In this document: piece after piece, positions 8,475 to 18,006 of the stretch
Layout: every line of letters starts with the position of its first letter
How positions within the stretch are numbered: the first letter of the stretch is position 1
DNA from: Pyrenophora tritici-repentis
Taxonomy: Eukaryota > Ascomycota > Dothideomycetes > Pleosporales > Pleosporaceae
Direction: 5' to 3'
Length of the DNA stretch: 64,000 bases
NCBI RefSeq assembly: GCF_003171515.1
Contig: NC_089398.1
Coordinates: 806,001-870,000, forward strand
Notes under the pieces: model-generated
Database searches by the model: none
Seen by the model: the letters and a program-made list of their open reading frames with translations, nothing else
Told to the model about the DNA's origin: nothing
Position numbers and translations under genes: made by a program

Positions 8475-10526
8475 TCATTTGGCGCGCGACATCGGGCCCC
8501 AGTTCTCCCTTGGTGCGAGCTGGTACCGGACGTACTTGCCTCTGTCATGATCCTTGCCAAGCTTTTCGTCAAAGTTGACGTAGTATTTGGTGTTGAGATA
8601 AGCTGGCAAATCCTTTGCCGTTGCTGTCGCCGATTCCCCCGTACCTTGCGCCTCTGTCGCCGGATCGACCGGTACTTGTGCTGGTTCTGCAGCGGCAGTT
8701 GTCCTGGTGTGACCGCTCGCGCTTGCCTTTGCCATTATGGCGTGGCCCGGGCTCCCAGTCTTGAGCGCATTCTTGAGCGGCGCTCTCTGCCGCACCCATT
8801 CGAGCATAATGTGCCAGATGTCACTCCAAGAAGCGTCGGTTTTGATGGAGCCAGGCTTGCAATGGCTCATCGTTACTTTGAAGCCCGCATGTCGTAGCGC
8901 GCCACGTAGTGCTGCTAACGGTGGTGCAGAACAGTGGACCACCTTGGCTACCGAACTGGGTATGAAGAAAAATGGATGATGGTCTATCTCTGCCGGATCT
9001 GACTTGGGGATCAGGGCATCCAGTACTTGGGTCTGTTGCGCTCCGTTTGACTTCTCCAGCTTGGTGCCAAACGTAATCTCCTCCAAAGCTGTATGGAGCA
9101 TTCCTTGTATGCGATCCATTGTCGGATACGTCTCGCGGTCAACATCATTCAGTTGCGCTAGTACTCTTTCGATAAAACCAACGTTATGCAACGGGCCGCC
9201 GTACATTGGTCCTGACAGGTGGGTCTTATGACCGCAGTGCTCGCAGTGCTGGTCCGCGGACGGCCCCTGAGCAAAGCCATGTTTATACATGGGATCACCG
9301 TTCTTGTTCTTCGTAACCTTGTTGCGTGCGAGGAACTGAGTAGACCATGCGCCGCAGCCACTTTCGCAGTGGTAGACGAGCATGGTTTTGCCGGCGAGCA
9401 GTTTGACGTCGTTTGGTGCTTTTCGTACTCGTACAAAGACTCGGATGTAGTAGTCGATGGAGAGGGAGAGAAGCGGCTCTATGGCCATGCCATAGCGAGC
9501 AGCTGAAGATGCGATGGCATGTAGGATCAGGCGTAGTCCACCCTCATGGCACGGCTCACCTTTGAAAGGCAGGCCACCATACTGTGAGTATGTCTTTTCG
9601 AGGTATCCGTGCGAGGCGAAGATGGCAGAGTCGGTACAGGTTACACACAGCATCCCATCGTCGTTGATTGCTTGTATGGCCGCATCGATGAACGGGGCTG
9701 CAGTACCGTAGGGATCTAGATCGATGACGTCGTATCCTTTCTTGTCACAGAAGCTGTACATGTAAGCTATAGCATTGCCCGTGTTTGCCGTTATGGTTTC
9801 TTCGAGTTTGTTGTGCTTCACGTTGAGTTTAATGGACTCTACAGCATTCGGCGACATGTCGTTCGCTGTGACGGCAGTCGCAAACGGTATCTCTTGGGCG
9901 TACCGAAGAGCACGAAGGCCAGTCGCAGATAGCGCATCCAAGATACTGAAGGCTGGCTTCCAGGGTGTCCTTCCCCCATTTATGTCCACCTCGTCCTCTG
10001 CCTCCTTCTCGCCGTTTTCGGTGACTCGCTGCTTCTTCGGGGGAGCTGCGTCGTCCTCCATCTCGACGTCGTCCAGCTTCCTCTTCTTGGACGTCACCTC
10101 TTCCACACCTGGCACTGCAGCTGTTTGGTTCACCTCGGTCACGTCGTTCGAACCGTCTGCGACATCCTTGGCTGCGCGACTTGCCTGCATCCGCTGCTTC
10201 TTCCGCGCATTTCTCTCCTTGAACTGTTCGTGCTTCTTGGACTTCCGCTGTATTGAATCCTGACCAAATGTCTTGATCGCCAGTACGCTCAAATCGCGGT
10301 TGAATTGCTGTATCGGGTTGTAGAAGACTTGTTGCTTCTGCGTATCTTCCTTGGACAATTTGGGGTCGGTCGAGGTGGGCACGCCCTGAGGCACGAGGAT
10401 ATGCGCCAACCCTTCCTTTATGGTGGTGTATTCTTTGCCCGCATGGCTTATTTGTTGCCCGGCTTGCGGTGTTGCATCAATCGTCTTGGCGAGCGCGTCA
10501 GTCATGGGAACATCGGCGGAGGCCAT
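8475..10526 (-). CDS. TRM1: tRNA (guanine26-N2)-dimethyltransferase Trm1
   Basis: 683 residues from the ATG at 10526. Trm1 uses S-adenosylmethionine to dimethylate G26 at the D-stem/anticodon-stem hinge of cytosolic and mitochondrial tRNAs. Visible in order: the N-terminal GLAHILVP and VFYNPIQQFNRDLS blocks, a Lys/Arg-rich acidic insert with likely nuclear signals (KKRKLDD), the SAM site DALSATGLRALRYA, the VIDLDPYG motif, the TCTDSA catalytic loop, a Cys-rich zinc region (CESGCGAW and CEHCGHKT) and the C-terminal FKVTMSHCKPGSIKTDA block. Intronless. The frame stays open for 74 codons upstream of this ATG and encodes a typical mitochondrial presequence ending RAFHTSPT, but with no in-frame ATG. 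Yeast makes its mitochondrial isoform from an upstream AUG; here a near-cognate start or a missed 5' exon would be needed. Confidence 0.95.
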   Translation of the reverse strand: MASADVPMTDALAKTIDATPQAGQQISHAGKEYTTIKEGLAHILVPQGVPTSTDPKLSKEDTQKQQVFYNPIQQFNRDLSVLAIKTFGQDSIQRKSKKHEQFKERNARKKQRMQASRAAKDVADGSNDVTEVNQTAAVPGVEEVTSKKRKLDDVEMEDDAAPPKKQRVTENGEKEAEDEVDINGGRTPWKPAFSILDALSATGLRALRYAQEIPFATAVTANDMSPNAVESIKLNVKHNKLEETITANTGNAIAYMYSFCDKKGYDVIDLDPYGTAAPFIDAAIQAINDDGMLCVTCTDSAIFASHGYLEKTYSQYGGLPFKGEPCHEGGLRLILHAIASSAARYGMAIEPLLSLSIDYYIRVFVRVRKAPNDVKLLAGKTMLVYHCESGCGAWSTQFLARNKVTKNKNGDPMYKHGFAQGPSADQHCEHCGHKTHLSGPMYGGPLHNVGFIERVLAQLNDVDRETYPTMDRIQGMLHTALEEITFGTKLEKSNGAQQTQVLDALIPKSDPAEIDHHPFFFIPSSVAKVVHCSAPPLAALRGALRHAGFKVTMSHCKPGSIKTDASWSDIWHIMLEWVRQRAPLKNALKTGSPGHAIMAKASASGHTRTTAAAEPAQVPVDPATEAQGTGESATATAKDLPAYLNTKYYVNFDEKLGKDHDRGKYVRYQLAPRENWGPMSRAK

Positions 10527-11100
10527 AGTGGGTGAAGTATGGAAGGCGCGTGGGAAAGAGCTACCGAAGGCGCATGCTCTGCGGGGAAGGGTCAGAAAGA
10601 CTCGTGGTCCACATATACGGCGTACTAAGATGGTAATGGAAGCCACGGTTAGGCTTGCGACGCTATATCGTCCAAGAAGTGAAGGAGATTTCAGATCGTG
10701 CAGAGTAACGTCGCATCCACGGTCGCTAGCTGTCGCGCCGAGCTCCAAAATTTTGGGCTCGGAGTTAAGCTTAAATTTAGCGTGACAGCGCGCGGCACTG
10801 CCCCGCTCATCGACTCTCGCGCGATCTTGTGCACTCTTCAGACGCGTAGAAGGAGAAAGTCCAGCAGATATGCTGAATTAATGCAGCAATGTTCGTGGCA
10901 CTAACTTGCATGATTTCACCCATGAGTACGACGCATTTGTGCCATCCTAAATATCCACAGGCCAATAGCCAAGTGGTTGCCTGAATATGGCGTTAAGTGT
11001 CTCACCGGTCCCCTGAACGCCTGATCGCCTCTCTTTTGTTTTTCTTGTATTTCATAACTTCGTTCTCTTTCTCTCTTCTCACACATTCATCCACATCACA
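10527..11100. other. Divergent promoter region with AUG-less TRM1 extension
   Basis: Minus-strand positions 10527-10748 are open in the TRM1 frame. The proximal part reads as an Arg/Ala/Ser/Phe-rich mitochondrial presequence. A GTACGC...CTGAC...CCGCAG candidate intron of 47 nt overlaps it, but using it creates a stop in the frame needed. The rest serves as 5' flank for the plus-strand gene at 11101. Confidence 0.5.
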
Positions 11101-12327
11101 ATGGGCAGAAGTACCGACCCCCCTCCCCGCTACCGCGACGACCCCGATGCCGTATCTCTCCACACAACACCCGACGACTACGCCTACGACGATGCGCCCG
11201 AAATATCTGGTCTCCCTCCTTCGTACTCGGATAGCGAAGCACACACCGCAACACCACCCCTCATACCTATCCGCCATGTCACTCCGCCCACCACACGGAC
11301 CGACCACAACAACCCCGGCTTCAGGAACGGCAAGCCCGTGGTAGTCGAGACACTGAACGTCATCGACCCCATCTACGACACCAGTCCCGAGGCCCTCGAA
11401 TACGAAATCCGGAAGTATGCCAACACAGCGCCCATCCCGCTGATATACATAATGGGCACACACAAAGAAACCATCAAGCATGGCGATAAGAAGGAAACTA
11501 GACTCATCACCGACTTCCGCCTCGCCATCAATATGTCGCTATACCTTCGCAAGAACTTCAACGATGAAGACACATCAACAATGTCTCTCACCACGGTCGA
11601 CAACACGGAGAAAACTCACCGCGGCACGATCCTGAAAAGCAGAGCCCCGGGCTTCAAACAAGACATTGAAATCAGCGGCGGCAATAAACCCAGTTTGAAA
11701 GAATGGTGTCATAGGTACTGTGCTTCTCCGCGCATGCTGCGCATCTTTCGTCTGCGTCGCCTCGTCACTGGTTTCGATGAGACGCTGCTCAAGAACCGGC
11801 TTGAAGGACTGGTCCGTGCGACGGGTTACCGGGGACATATATGCATCACCTTCCCCATTGAGGAGAGGAACATAGACTTCTACACCTCCAACCGCATAAA
11901 CGCCTGGCGCTTGAAAAAATGGGTCTGCTGGCTGTTCTACCTGACTTTCCTGTGGATCTTCAGCTGGCCTTCCCTCTTCTTCGCTACCAGACGGTATGAG
12001 GTTGTGAAAGCAGAGTGGCCATTTTCCAGCATCGATGAGGAGGGTAATAAGACGTATACAACGATGAGTGAAGATCAGTGGTTTGAGAAGTGGCATGTGG
12101 CGGTTAGACGGTTGGTGCTGGATCGCTTTCAGGGCTTGGCGAGTGAGGAGATGATGGAGGGGGTTATGCGGAGGCCTGAAGATCCACCTATGCCGGGAAC
12201 GACGGGACATGTGGAGATTGATAATGCCATGGGGATCTTGACACAAGGGTTCCAGGTTGCGAGGGCGATTCATACTGGCTCAGGGTTGGCAAGGGGACTA
12301 CAAGGGGGGTGGGGATATGACTACTGA
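11101..12327 (+). CDS. Fungal membrane protein with two PPxY motifs, function unknown
   Basis: 408 residues, intronless. The N-terminal 90 residues are disordered and Pro/Asp-rich, with PPRY at about residues 8-11 and PPSY at about 39-42; such PPxY motifs bind the WW domains of Rsp5/Nedd4 ubiquitin ligases. A globular region of unknown family follows. A hydrophobic, Trp/Phe-rich stretch at about residues 273-297 (WVCWLFYLTFLWIFSWPSLFF), flanked by Lys and Arg, looks like one membrane segment or a re-entrant hairpin. The C-terminal 110 residues are polar and end in a Gly-rich tail. I do not recognise the family beyond a conserved fungal hypothetical. A ubiquitin-ligase adaptor role is inferred from the motifs only. 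It is divergent from TRM1 and converges on HRI1 with 162 bp between stops. Confidence 0.75.
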   Translation: MGRSTDPPPRYRDDPDAVSLHTTPDDYAYDDAPEISGLPPSYSDSEAHTATPPLIPIRHVTPPTTRTDHNNPGFRNGKPVVVETLNVIDPIYDTSPEALEYEIRKYANTAPIPLIYIMGTHKETIKHGDKKETRLITDFRLAINMSLYLRKNFNDEDTSTMSLTTVDNTEKTHRGTILKSRAPGFKQDIEISGGNKPSLKEWCHRYCASPRMLRIFRLRRLVTGFDETLLKNRLEGLVRATGYRGHICITFPIEERNIDFYTSNRINAWRLKKWVCWLFYLTFLWIFSWPSLFFATRRYEVVKAEWPFSSIDEEGNKTYTTMSEDQWFEKWHVAVRRLVLDRFQGLASEEMMEGVMRRPEDPPMPGTTGHVEIDNAMGILTQGFQVARAIHTGSGLARGLQGGWGYDY

Positions 12328-12489
12328 TGAGGTGTGTATAGACTTGGAGTACTTCGGACTGTTATCGGGTTCATTTTTTGGCGTTGGTACCGGAGTTATG
12401 TAGCGCTACCATCATCCCCAGTCATCAGGTCACATTCTACTGTACAAATCCCGTCTCATCGCCATCCACAAAGCAACATCCCCCACCCC

Positions 12490-13491
12490 CTACTTCCACT
12501 CCCACAATTCCTCCACCACCCACTCAAAATCATGAAATCGAATAACCGCACCCAAGCCCAACACCTCCGCCCGAAGGGCCACACTACACGGCAAAAACGC
12601 TCCCCCAATCCTAACTGTCCGCTGCCACTTCTCCTTCTCCGTCTCCCCAGGATGATTATCATCCCACTCCCAACGCTCCACCGTCGTACTCTCACGCTGC
12701 ATGATAATCCCCTGACAGAACTGACCCACCCTTACCACCAGACCCCTCACTCCCGCATGGTCCGCCTGGCAACGCAACACGACGCAGAGTTTCGTACCCG
12801 CTTCATTCGTCGCCACAGCATCGACATCCCTCCACATCTCCTCGTGCGTCTTGACGGCCCCCAGCGCAGGGTGGAATGCATGACCGACTTCGAGCGTGAG
12901 ATCCTTGGCAATGGGATACATGTCGCCCTCATCTACAGGAATATTCTTGTTGCCGACTGCGAAGCGGGAATCGATCCAGTGCGCCCATGTAGAATGCGTG
13001 ACGTTGGTCCAGGAGTCCTGTTCTATGCGCTTCTGGGATTTGCCATGTTGGGGGCCTGTTGATGCGAGGGTGATGGGGCGGGAGGCTGAGGTTCCACCGA
13101 ATGCCCATTCGAGACGTTGGGGTTCGCCGACGTTGGGGAGGGGCTCGAGGGCGTTGTTCATAGTGAAGGGCTTGTAGATGCGGATGTCGACGAAGATGCG
13201 TTTGGGGCTGGTTAGTACGAGCGTGGAGGTGGGCTCGAATTGGTGGGATGGCAGGTTCAGTGGGTTCTTCTGGGGTAAGTGGATTGAGTACGGGATTTCG
13301 GTGTCTGGGGGGAGGGGGTAGGGTAGGAAGTAGATGTATTCGCGCTTGCTGATGTTGGGCTCGTTGCCATCTGCGAGCACGGGGATGGCATTGTTGTTGG
13401 CGGCAGTGACAGTAACGTATGTGTCGGCTGCTGGCGGTGCACTGGGGAGAATGGGTTGAGAGGTTTCCTCGCTGTTTGATGGAGTAGCCAT
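12490..13491 (-). CDS. HRI1: HRI1-family protein
   Basis: 333 residues, intronless. The C-terminal two thirds follow budding yeast Hri1: EWAFGGT, then STWAHWIDS, a DEGDMYPI stretch, EEMWRDVD, VVLRCQADHAGVRGLVVRVG and CQGIIMQR, ending in a Trp-rich segment. Hri1 is a small cytosolic and nuclear protein with a lipocalin-like fold, reported to interact with Hrr25 and Sec72; its biochemical activity is not established. The copy here has about 90 extra N-terminal residues with a YIYFLPYPLPP block, which is usual for filamentous fungi as far as I can judge. The start ATG at 13491 gives an Asn/Ser/Pro-rich leader. An antisense 242-codon frame across the gene is judged a shadow. Confidence 0.75.
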   Translation of the reverse strand: MATPSNSEETSQPILPSAPPAADTYVTVTAANNNAIPVLADGNEPNISKREYIYFLPYPLPPDTEIPYSIHLPQKNPLNLPSHQFEPTSTLVLTSPKRIFVDIRIYKPFTMNNALEPLPNVGEPQRLEWAFGGTSASRPITLASTGPQHGKSQKRIEQDSWTNVTHSTWAHWIDSRFAVGNKNIPVDEGDMYPIAKDLTLEVGHAFHPALGAVKTHEEMWRDVDAVATNEAGTKLCVVLRCQADHAGVRGLVVRVGQFCQGIIMQRESTTVERWEWDDNHPGETEKEKWQRTVRIGGAFLPCSVALRAEVLGLGAVIRFHDFEWVVEELWEWK

Positions 13492-14368
13492 GCTGGTCGT
13501 AGGCTCGGAATCAGTTGCGGGTGGAGTGCAGATGATGTCGCCAAAGTTGGAAATTGCTTAGTCGCTCTGAGATCCAGACGTTTCCTTCGGCGGCGCTGCG
13601 ATGTGTGGCGACTGATTTTGGGATTCCTCTTGGGTGCCGATGTGGTTCTTCTGCTCATGTACCATTTTGAGTCTGGTTCTTTGAAGGGAAATAGGTGTAG
13701 TGAGACTCACAGTCACCGTGAATGAAACTAAGCAGCGTCGCTCTGCTAACTAGGTATAAAAGCTCAATGAATGTTGAGAATGGCGATGTGCTGATATTCG
13801 ATCTTGGAATAAGCGACCGTAAAGCCAAAAAAACATGACTGGAAATGGAATGATGCGATCGACAAGGAAAAGTCGCGTTGCTGTGCTTACAGCAAGCTTA
13901 TACCTGGATTGGGATGCAAAATTGATGCTCACCTTTGCTACAGGCTGCACCGATATATTACTCAAGGCTTACTAAATCAGACGTGAGGTAGATACTATAC
14001 TCAATTGTGCAGTTGGTGGTGATGCTCTTCTATGTACGCGGAGGATGAAAGCTAAAGTGGGGGCGGTCATCTAGCAACATACGTAAACCCCACCACGCTA
14101 GTGGCCGTTTGCAGGTGAAGATCACCAGGCAATATAAATCGGAACTTGAACTTTAAGGTAGCTATAAAACAAACTTCTATGATATAGAGCATAGTAAAGA
14201 CATCAACTCCTGTCGTCCGAAAAGCAGACTCCTTCCTACAACTAAAATACACGCTAATGACACAGTCTATCGCGAATCGCTCAAGGGGTATCAACATATC
14301 AAACATAAAAGTACCAGACGCCACCTTTTTTTCTCCGCAGCTTTGTACCAGTCCAAAACTCACATAAC
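13492..14368. other. Intergenic, HRI1 promoter side
   Basis: Between the HRI1 start and the 3' end of the transporter gene, both on the minus strand. Moderately AT-rich towards 14.3 kb, where the transporter 3' untranslated region should lie. Small frames lack similarity. Nothing else is recognised. Confidence 0.45.
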
Positions 14369-16255
14369 TCAGCGCACCGATCCTCGGAAACTCCAGCCTC
14401 TCTTCCTCGCCGCAGTCTCTGTCCGCGCCCTCGTCAACTGCGGCAACGGTGCACCATTGCCCCCTTCTGTAGCATAAGTATCCCTGCCAAACGTCTCCCT
14501 CCTCGGTAGTCTGCGCGCACGGCTCCAGGCTCTACCCCTCAAGCTCTCTCCGCCATCTGCCAAGTCTCTTTCTCTTTGTCGCCTCTGTTGATCTTCGGCA
14601 CTCTGTTGTTTCCAGCCACCCTCAGTCCTATCTTCCTGCTTCTCTGGCCACAGAATCTGCTTGATGATGACGGCGCGGACGTTCATGATGATGACGAAGA
14701 ACCACATCATGATGAGTGCAATCGTCATTGCGCAGCCAATGTATTCGATGGGTTTGTTGCCGTTCAGAGCGCGAGCGATGGCAAAGGTTGATGTTGTGAG
14801 GGCCGTGTTGGGGAAGACGAACGAGTACCACGTCATTGCAAAGTCCATCTTGCCGCGCCTGGCGCATGACCAATGCGCACCGACACTCACGAAGAAGAAC
14901 CAGAGGGCCAATCCCCAAAGCCACAATCCAAGGTAGTTTGCGCATATCATGCCGACCTTTCCTGCTAGCTCGCCGTTTCCTTCGCCCATGAAGTCGCTAG
15001 GCACCGTATTCGGAAGCTCTTGGCCCATCATCACCACTCCTGCGATGGTGAATCCAGAGGGACCGACGCTGATGAACATACCCGGGCGGAGAGATTCCTT
15101 CGGAAGCTTTTGTGTCATGAGGCGGTAGATAAAGGCAGCATATATCATCAGCGAAACCAGAAAGCCAATGCCTTGGATGACGTAGCCGGTCAGGATGATG
15201 GCGAGGGATATCGCTGGGTCGTTGACCTTGGGCGCGAGATTTCCTGCATGAGGGCCGATGATGAGGAGCGGGTACGCAGGGAAGATCCAAATAGGCGTCA
15301 TCTGGGAGATTGTAAACGTCGTCGTCGACCACCTATGATTGTTAGCAACCCAATCGCCGTAGAATCAGAGCAGAAGAACCTACATGAGCAAGTAGATGCC
15401 AATGGAGAAGCAAACAGCAAGCCCGCAGTCCATGTAAAACAACACAACCATACACTTCTCTAACCACTCTCCCACACCAGCCATATCAACACCATACTGG
15501 CTGACATTGATCAAGATAATGCCAAAGCTAACAAGCGCAGCCGGTATAAATAAGCTCTCAGTCGGATGCAAAAACGACGCCTTGAAGGTGCGTGGGTAAA
15601 AGTAAAACCGGCAGGATATCATGGCGACATTGAATAAAAACAGAACGATGTTGAGGATAAAGAAGATGCATCCCAACGCATAGAGGCCACGAAACCGGAT
15701 AGGCACCGAGTAGAGTACATTCGCAATGCCTCCCGTAGCCATGGTAAGACAAAACCAGGTCCAGGTGAAATGGCGTATGCGTTCTTTGAAGCTCAGCTTC
15801 TTCCTCTTCTCGTACGCGTCTGCATCCTGGCTATCGTAAGCGCTGCGTTTCGTGCTGCCTCTGCTGGCGACGGCAGTCAGGGCTCTAGGGTTGCGCGGTT
15901 GCTCAGACTTGATCGTCGAGGTTGTGTCGGCATTCTCGCTGTCGGGTCCGTGGTACTCTCTCTCTTCTTCCTCCTCTTTAATTTGCTCCTTCACGCCATT
16001 TGCTCGGGCTTCGCTGCCAGCATAGCTGAGCGGTGATGTTGCAAAGCCAAGATTGGGATCGTCAAAGGGGTTCTGGTCAGTTGATTGAGGAAGGGGGGTG
16101 GCGACGTTGGAGTGACTCCGCCATTGCAGCCTCTCCTCCGCACTCGAAATCGACTCTTCCGACGCCGGGGATTCCGGTCCCTGGATGTTAAAGGTAGGAA
16201 AACTGTCTGCGGTAGGCAGACGGCCTATCGTGAGGTTCTGATTGTTCCGGTTCAT
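14369..16255 (-). CDS. SLAC1/TehA-type transporter (malic acid or sulfite exporter family)
   Basis: Two exons, 16255-15384 and 15332-14369, around a 51-nt intron (GTAGGT donor, CTAAC branch, TAG acceptor) give 611 residues. A cytosolic N-terminus of about 165 residues rich in Ser/Glu is followed by ten expected membrane helices. The family signature HFTWTWFCLTMATGGIA opens the first helix, and FISVGPSGF lies in the middle of the channel-like core. The TDT family includes Mae1 (malate uptake), Ssu1 (sulfite efflux) and plant SLAC1 anion channels. Substrate cannot be decided from sequence here. An upstream in-frame TTG is not used; the ATG at 16255 is the first in frame. The C-terminal 90 residues are Arg-rich and probably cytosolic. 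Confidence 0.88.
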
Positions 16256-18006
16256 GGTGCCAAGGTCAGGCCAGCAGGGTACATGCAGGGCGAACAATTG
16301 GGTATTCTATCTCTTGGTGGCAGTGATGTCACAGCTTGAAAAAGAAACGCGTTAATTCCTCGCAAAAAGTACGGGACAGAAAATCTCCTTGCCGTGCTGA
16401 AGGTACAAGCAAAGAAAAAACGGGTAAACAACAAAACAATCGAACGAAAGCGATATGAAACTCGATGCCGGAGATAGGCCCACGCTATGTATGTATACTT
16501 CCATGCCCGGGCTGATGCCCACCCCCCTTCACGCCTGCTTGCAGCTTGCACCGCCCGCCGCTGCTCGGCAAACAGTTTTTCGACCAGGGCGACCGCCAAC
16601 GTCGATCTGCCGCAACTTCCAGCTCCCACCACTCACGCCTCGCCAGCCCTGCTATAGCGGCCACACCATCTCGGCTATCTATCCGGCATCCTAGGAAGTC
16701 ACCACATGTGCCTAGCGGGAACTTCGGGCTATTAAAGCTAAAAGGAAAAGAATTGGCAAAGTTTCACATGTTTCTGATCACCGTCACCGATGACGAAGCT
16801 GCTGCAACGAAGAACGTGTCCTAACAATCGCGGTGGGCGTTGGCGGGGACAAACAAACTTTCTCCCAGCTCAGTCATCAAGATGATACGTTCGTTTACTC
16901 CGAGAAAGCGTTTTTTCCCTACCAACTAACTACTGCTCTATTTGCACCATACCGTAATCCGGCATAAAGCTCGGTGCTATCATGACATGCCAACGCCTCC
17001 GACCGGTCACCGCGGCCGGATTAACCCCCTGGTCCCCCTCCTTCTCCAGGGCCCCTTCCCTTCATACCCAACGCGTATCCCAACGAGGCAAGGAGACTTC
17101 TAGAATGAGAAGAACCCGAGCTGCCTAACAATCACATCCGTACCTGCAAGCCCAACTACTGACAGCAAATTCGTAAGCTGATCCCTACCCAACGTGTCCC
17201 GAGCAACGTTGGCCGTCGTGCCCCGCTAGCGCTTCGAAGCAGCCGCAACTTGTGATGTAGCGATCCCACATCAACGGGCGCACGACATCATATGTGGGGG
17301 GCTTTTCGGTGCTTCCCAAGCGCGTGCTCATCTAGTTGCAGATCAACCGGGTATACGGCTGCGACCAAGTGTACCAAGATCTTCATGCGCCGATGGTCAT
17401 CTCTCGTCTGTCTTGTGGTTGCTGGTAAGGACGGTATTGGCAAGCCATCTGTATGTCAGCACATGCGGATCCGGAGGTCCCTGCGTCTTGGGTGGTGACC
17501 ACCATGCAGGTTCCCACACCTATTTGGGCATACACTGCAGGCGGCCGGGAAATAATTGAATCAGGTAATAAGACGGATATTAGAGACTGTGTTGGACTCG
17601 CACCTGGGTAACATGAAGTACTTGACAGCGACAGTACCGGTGAACCCCGCTATTCCATTCCTACCAAGCCTATCTGGCGCCTGCAGTAGCTTTTATATAC
17701 TAGGATGTTAAGTACTCATCTTATGTTGCCCAGGTGCTCGCCAAGTCCATTTCATCTCGGAGCAAATAAACCAGAAACACCACAGCACCTCTGCAATGCC
17801 GCTTCGTCATTTCCTAGTGTTACAAAGAACCCTGCAATTGAGCATGTTTCCAGATAAAAAGGTCAACTCCATATCATGCTACCCGATACCACCACCCAGC
17901 CCCTCCCCCTAACAAGTCCCTTTGCTAAAGTGAACACATGACTCCTCATACCAATACATGTATTACCGCCCACTGCTTCCTTGCGGCATTGCAGCACCGC
18001 TCAAGC
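16256..18006. other. 1.75-kb intergenic region containing a MITE copy
   Basis: Lies between the 5' end of the transporter gene and the 3' end of TOR, both minus strand, so the part nearest 16.3 kb holds the transporter promoter. MITE-like copy 1 occupies 17601-17736. Frames up to about 126 codons on either strand show no family similarity. No RNA gene was recognised. Confidence 0.5.
17601..17736. mobile_element. MITE-like element, copy 1
   Basis: 136 bp bounded by inverted repeats: it begins CACCTGGGTAACATGAAGTA and ends with the complement of CACCTGGGCAACATAAGATG. CTCG flanks both sides, a possible 4-bp target duplication. Interior motifs TTGACAGCGACAGT, ACCCCG-TATTC and TCTGGCGCC recur in the copies at 42656 and 56831. 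It has no coding capacity, so it would depend on a transposase encoded elsewhere. Confidence 0.85.

Noticed and set aside
10582..10628. Candidate 47-nt intron in the TRM1 leader
   Set aside because: Splicing it into the TRM1 frame produces TAA at the junction, and no upstream ATG fits.
11575..12273. 232-codon minus-strand frame
   Set aside because: Antisense to the PPxY membrane protein and without recognisable motifs.
12334..13062. 242-codon plus-strand frame
   Set aside because: Overlaps HRI1 in antisense; composition is Pro/His/Arg-rich, as expected from a shadow frame, and it has no family similarity.
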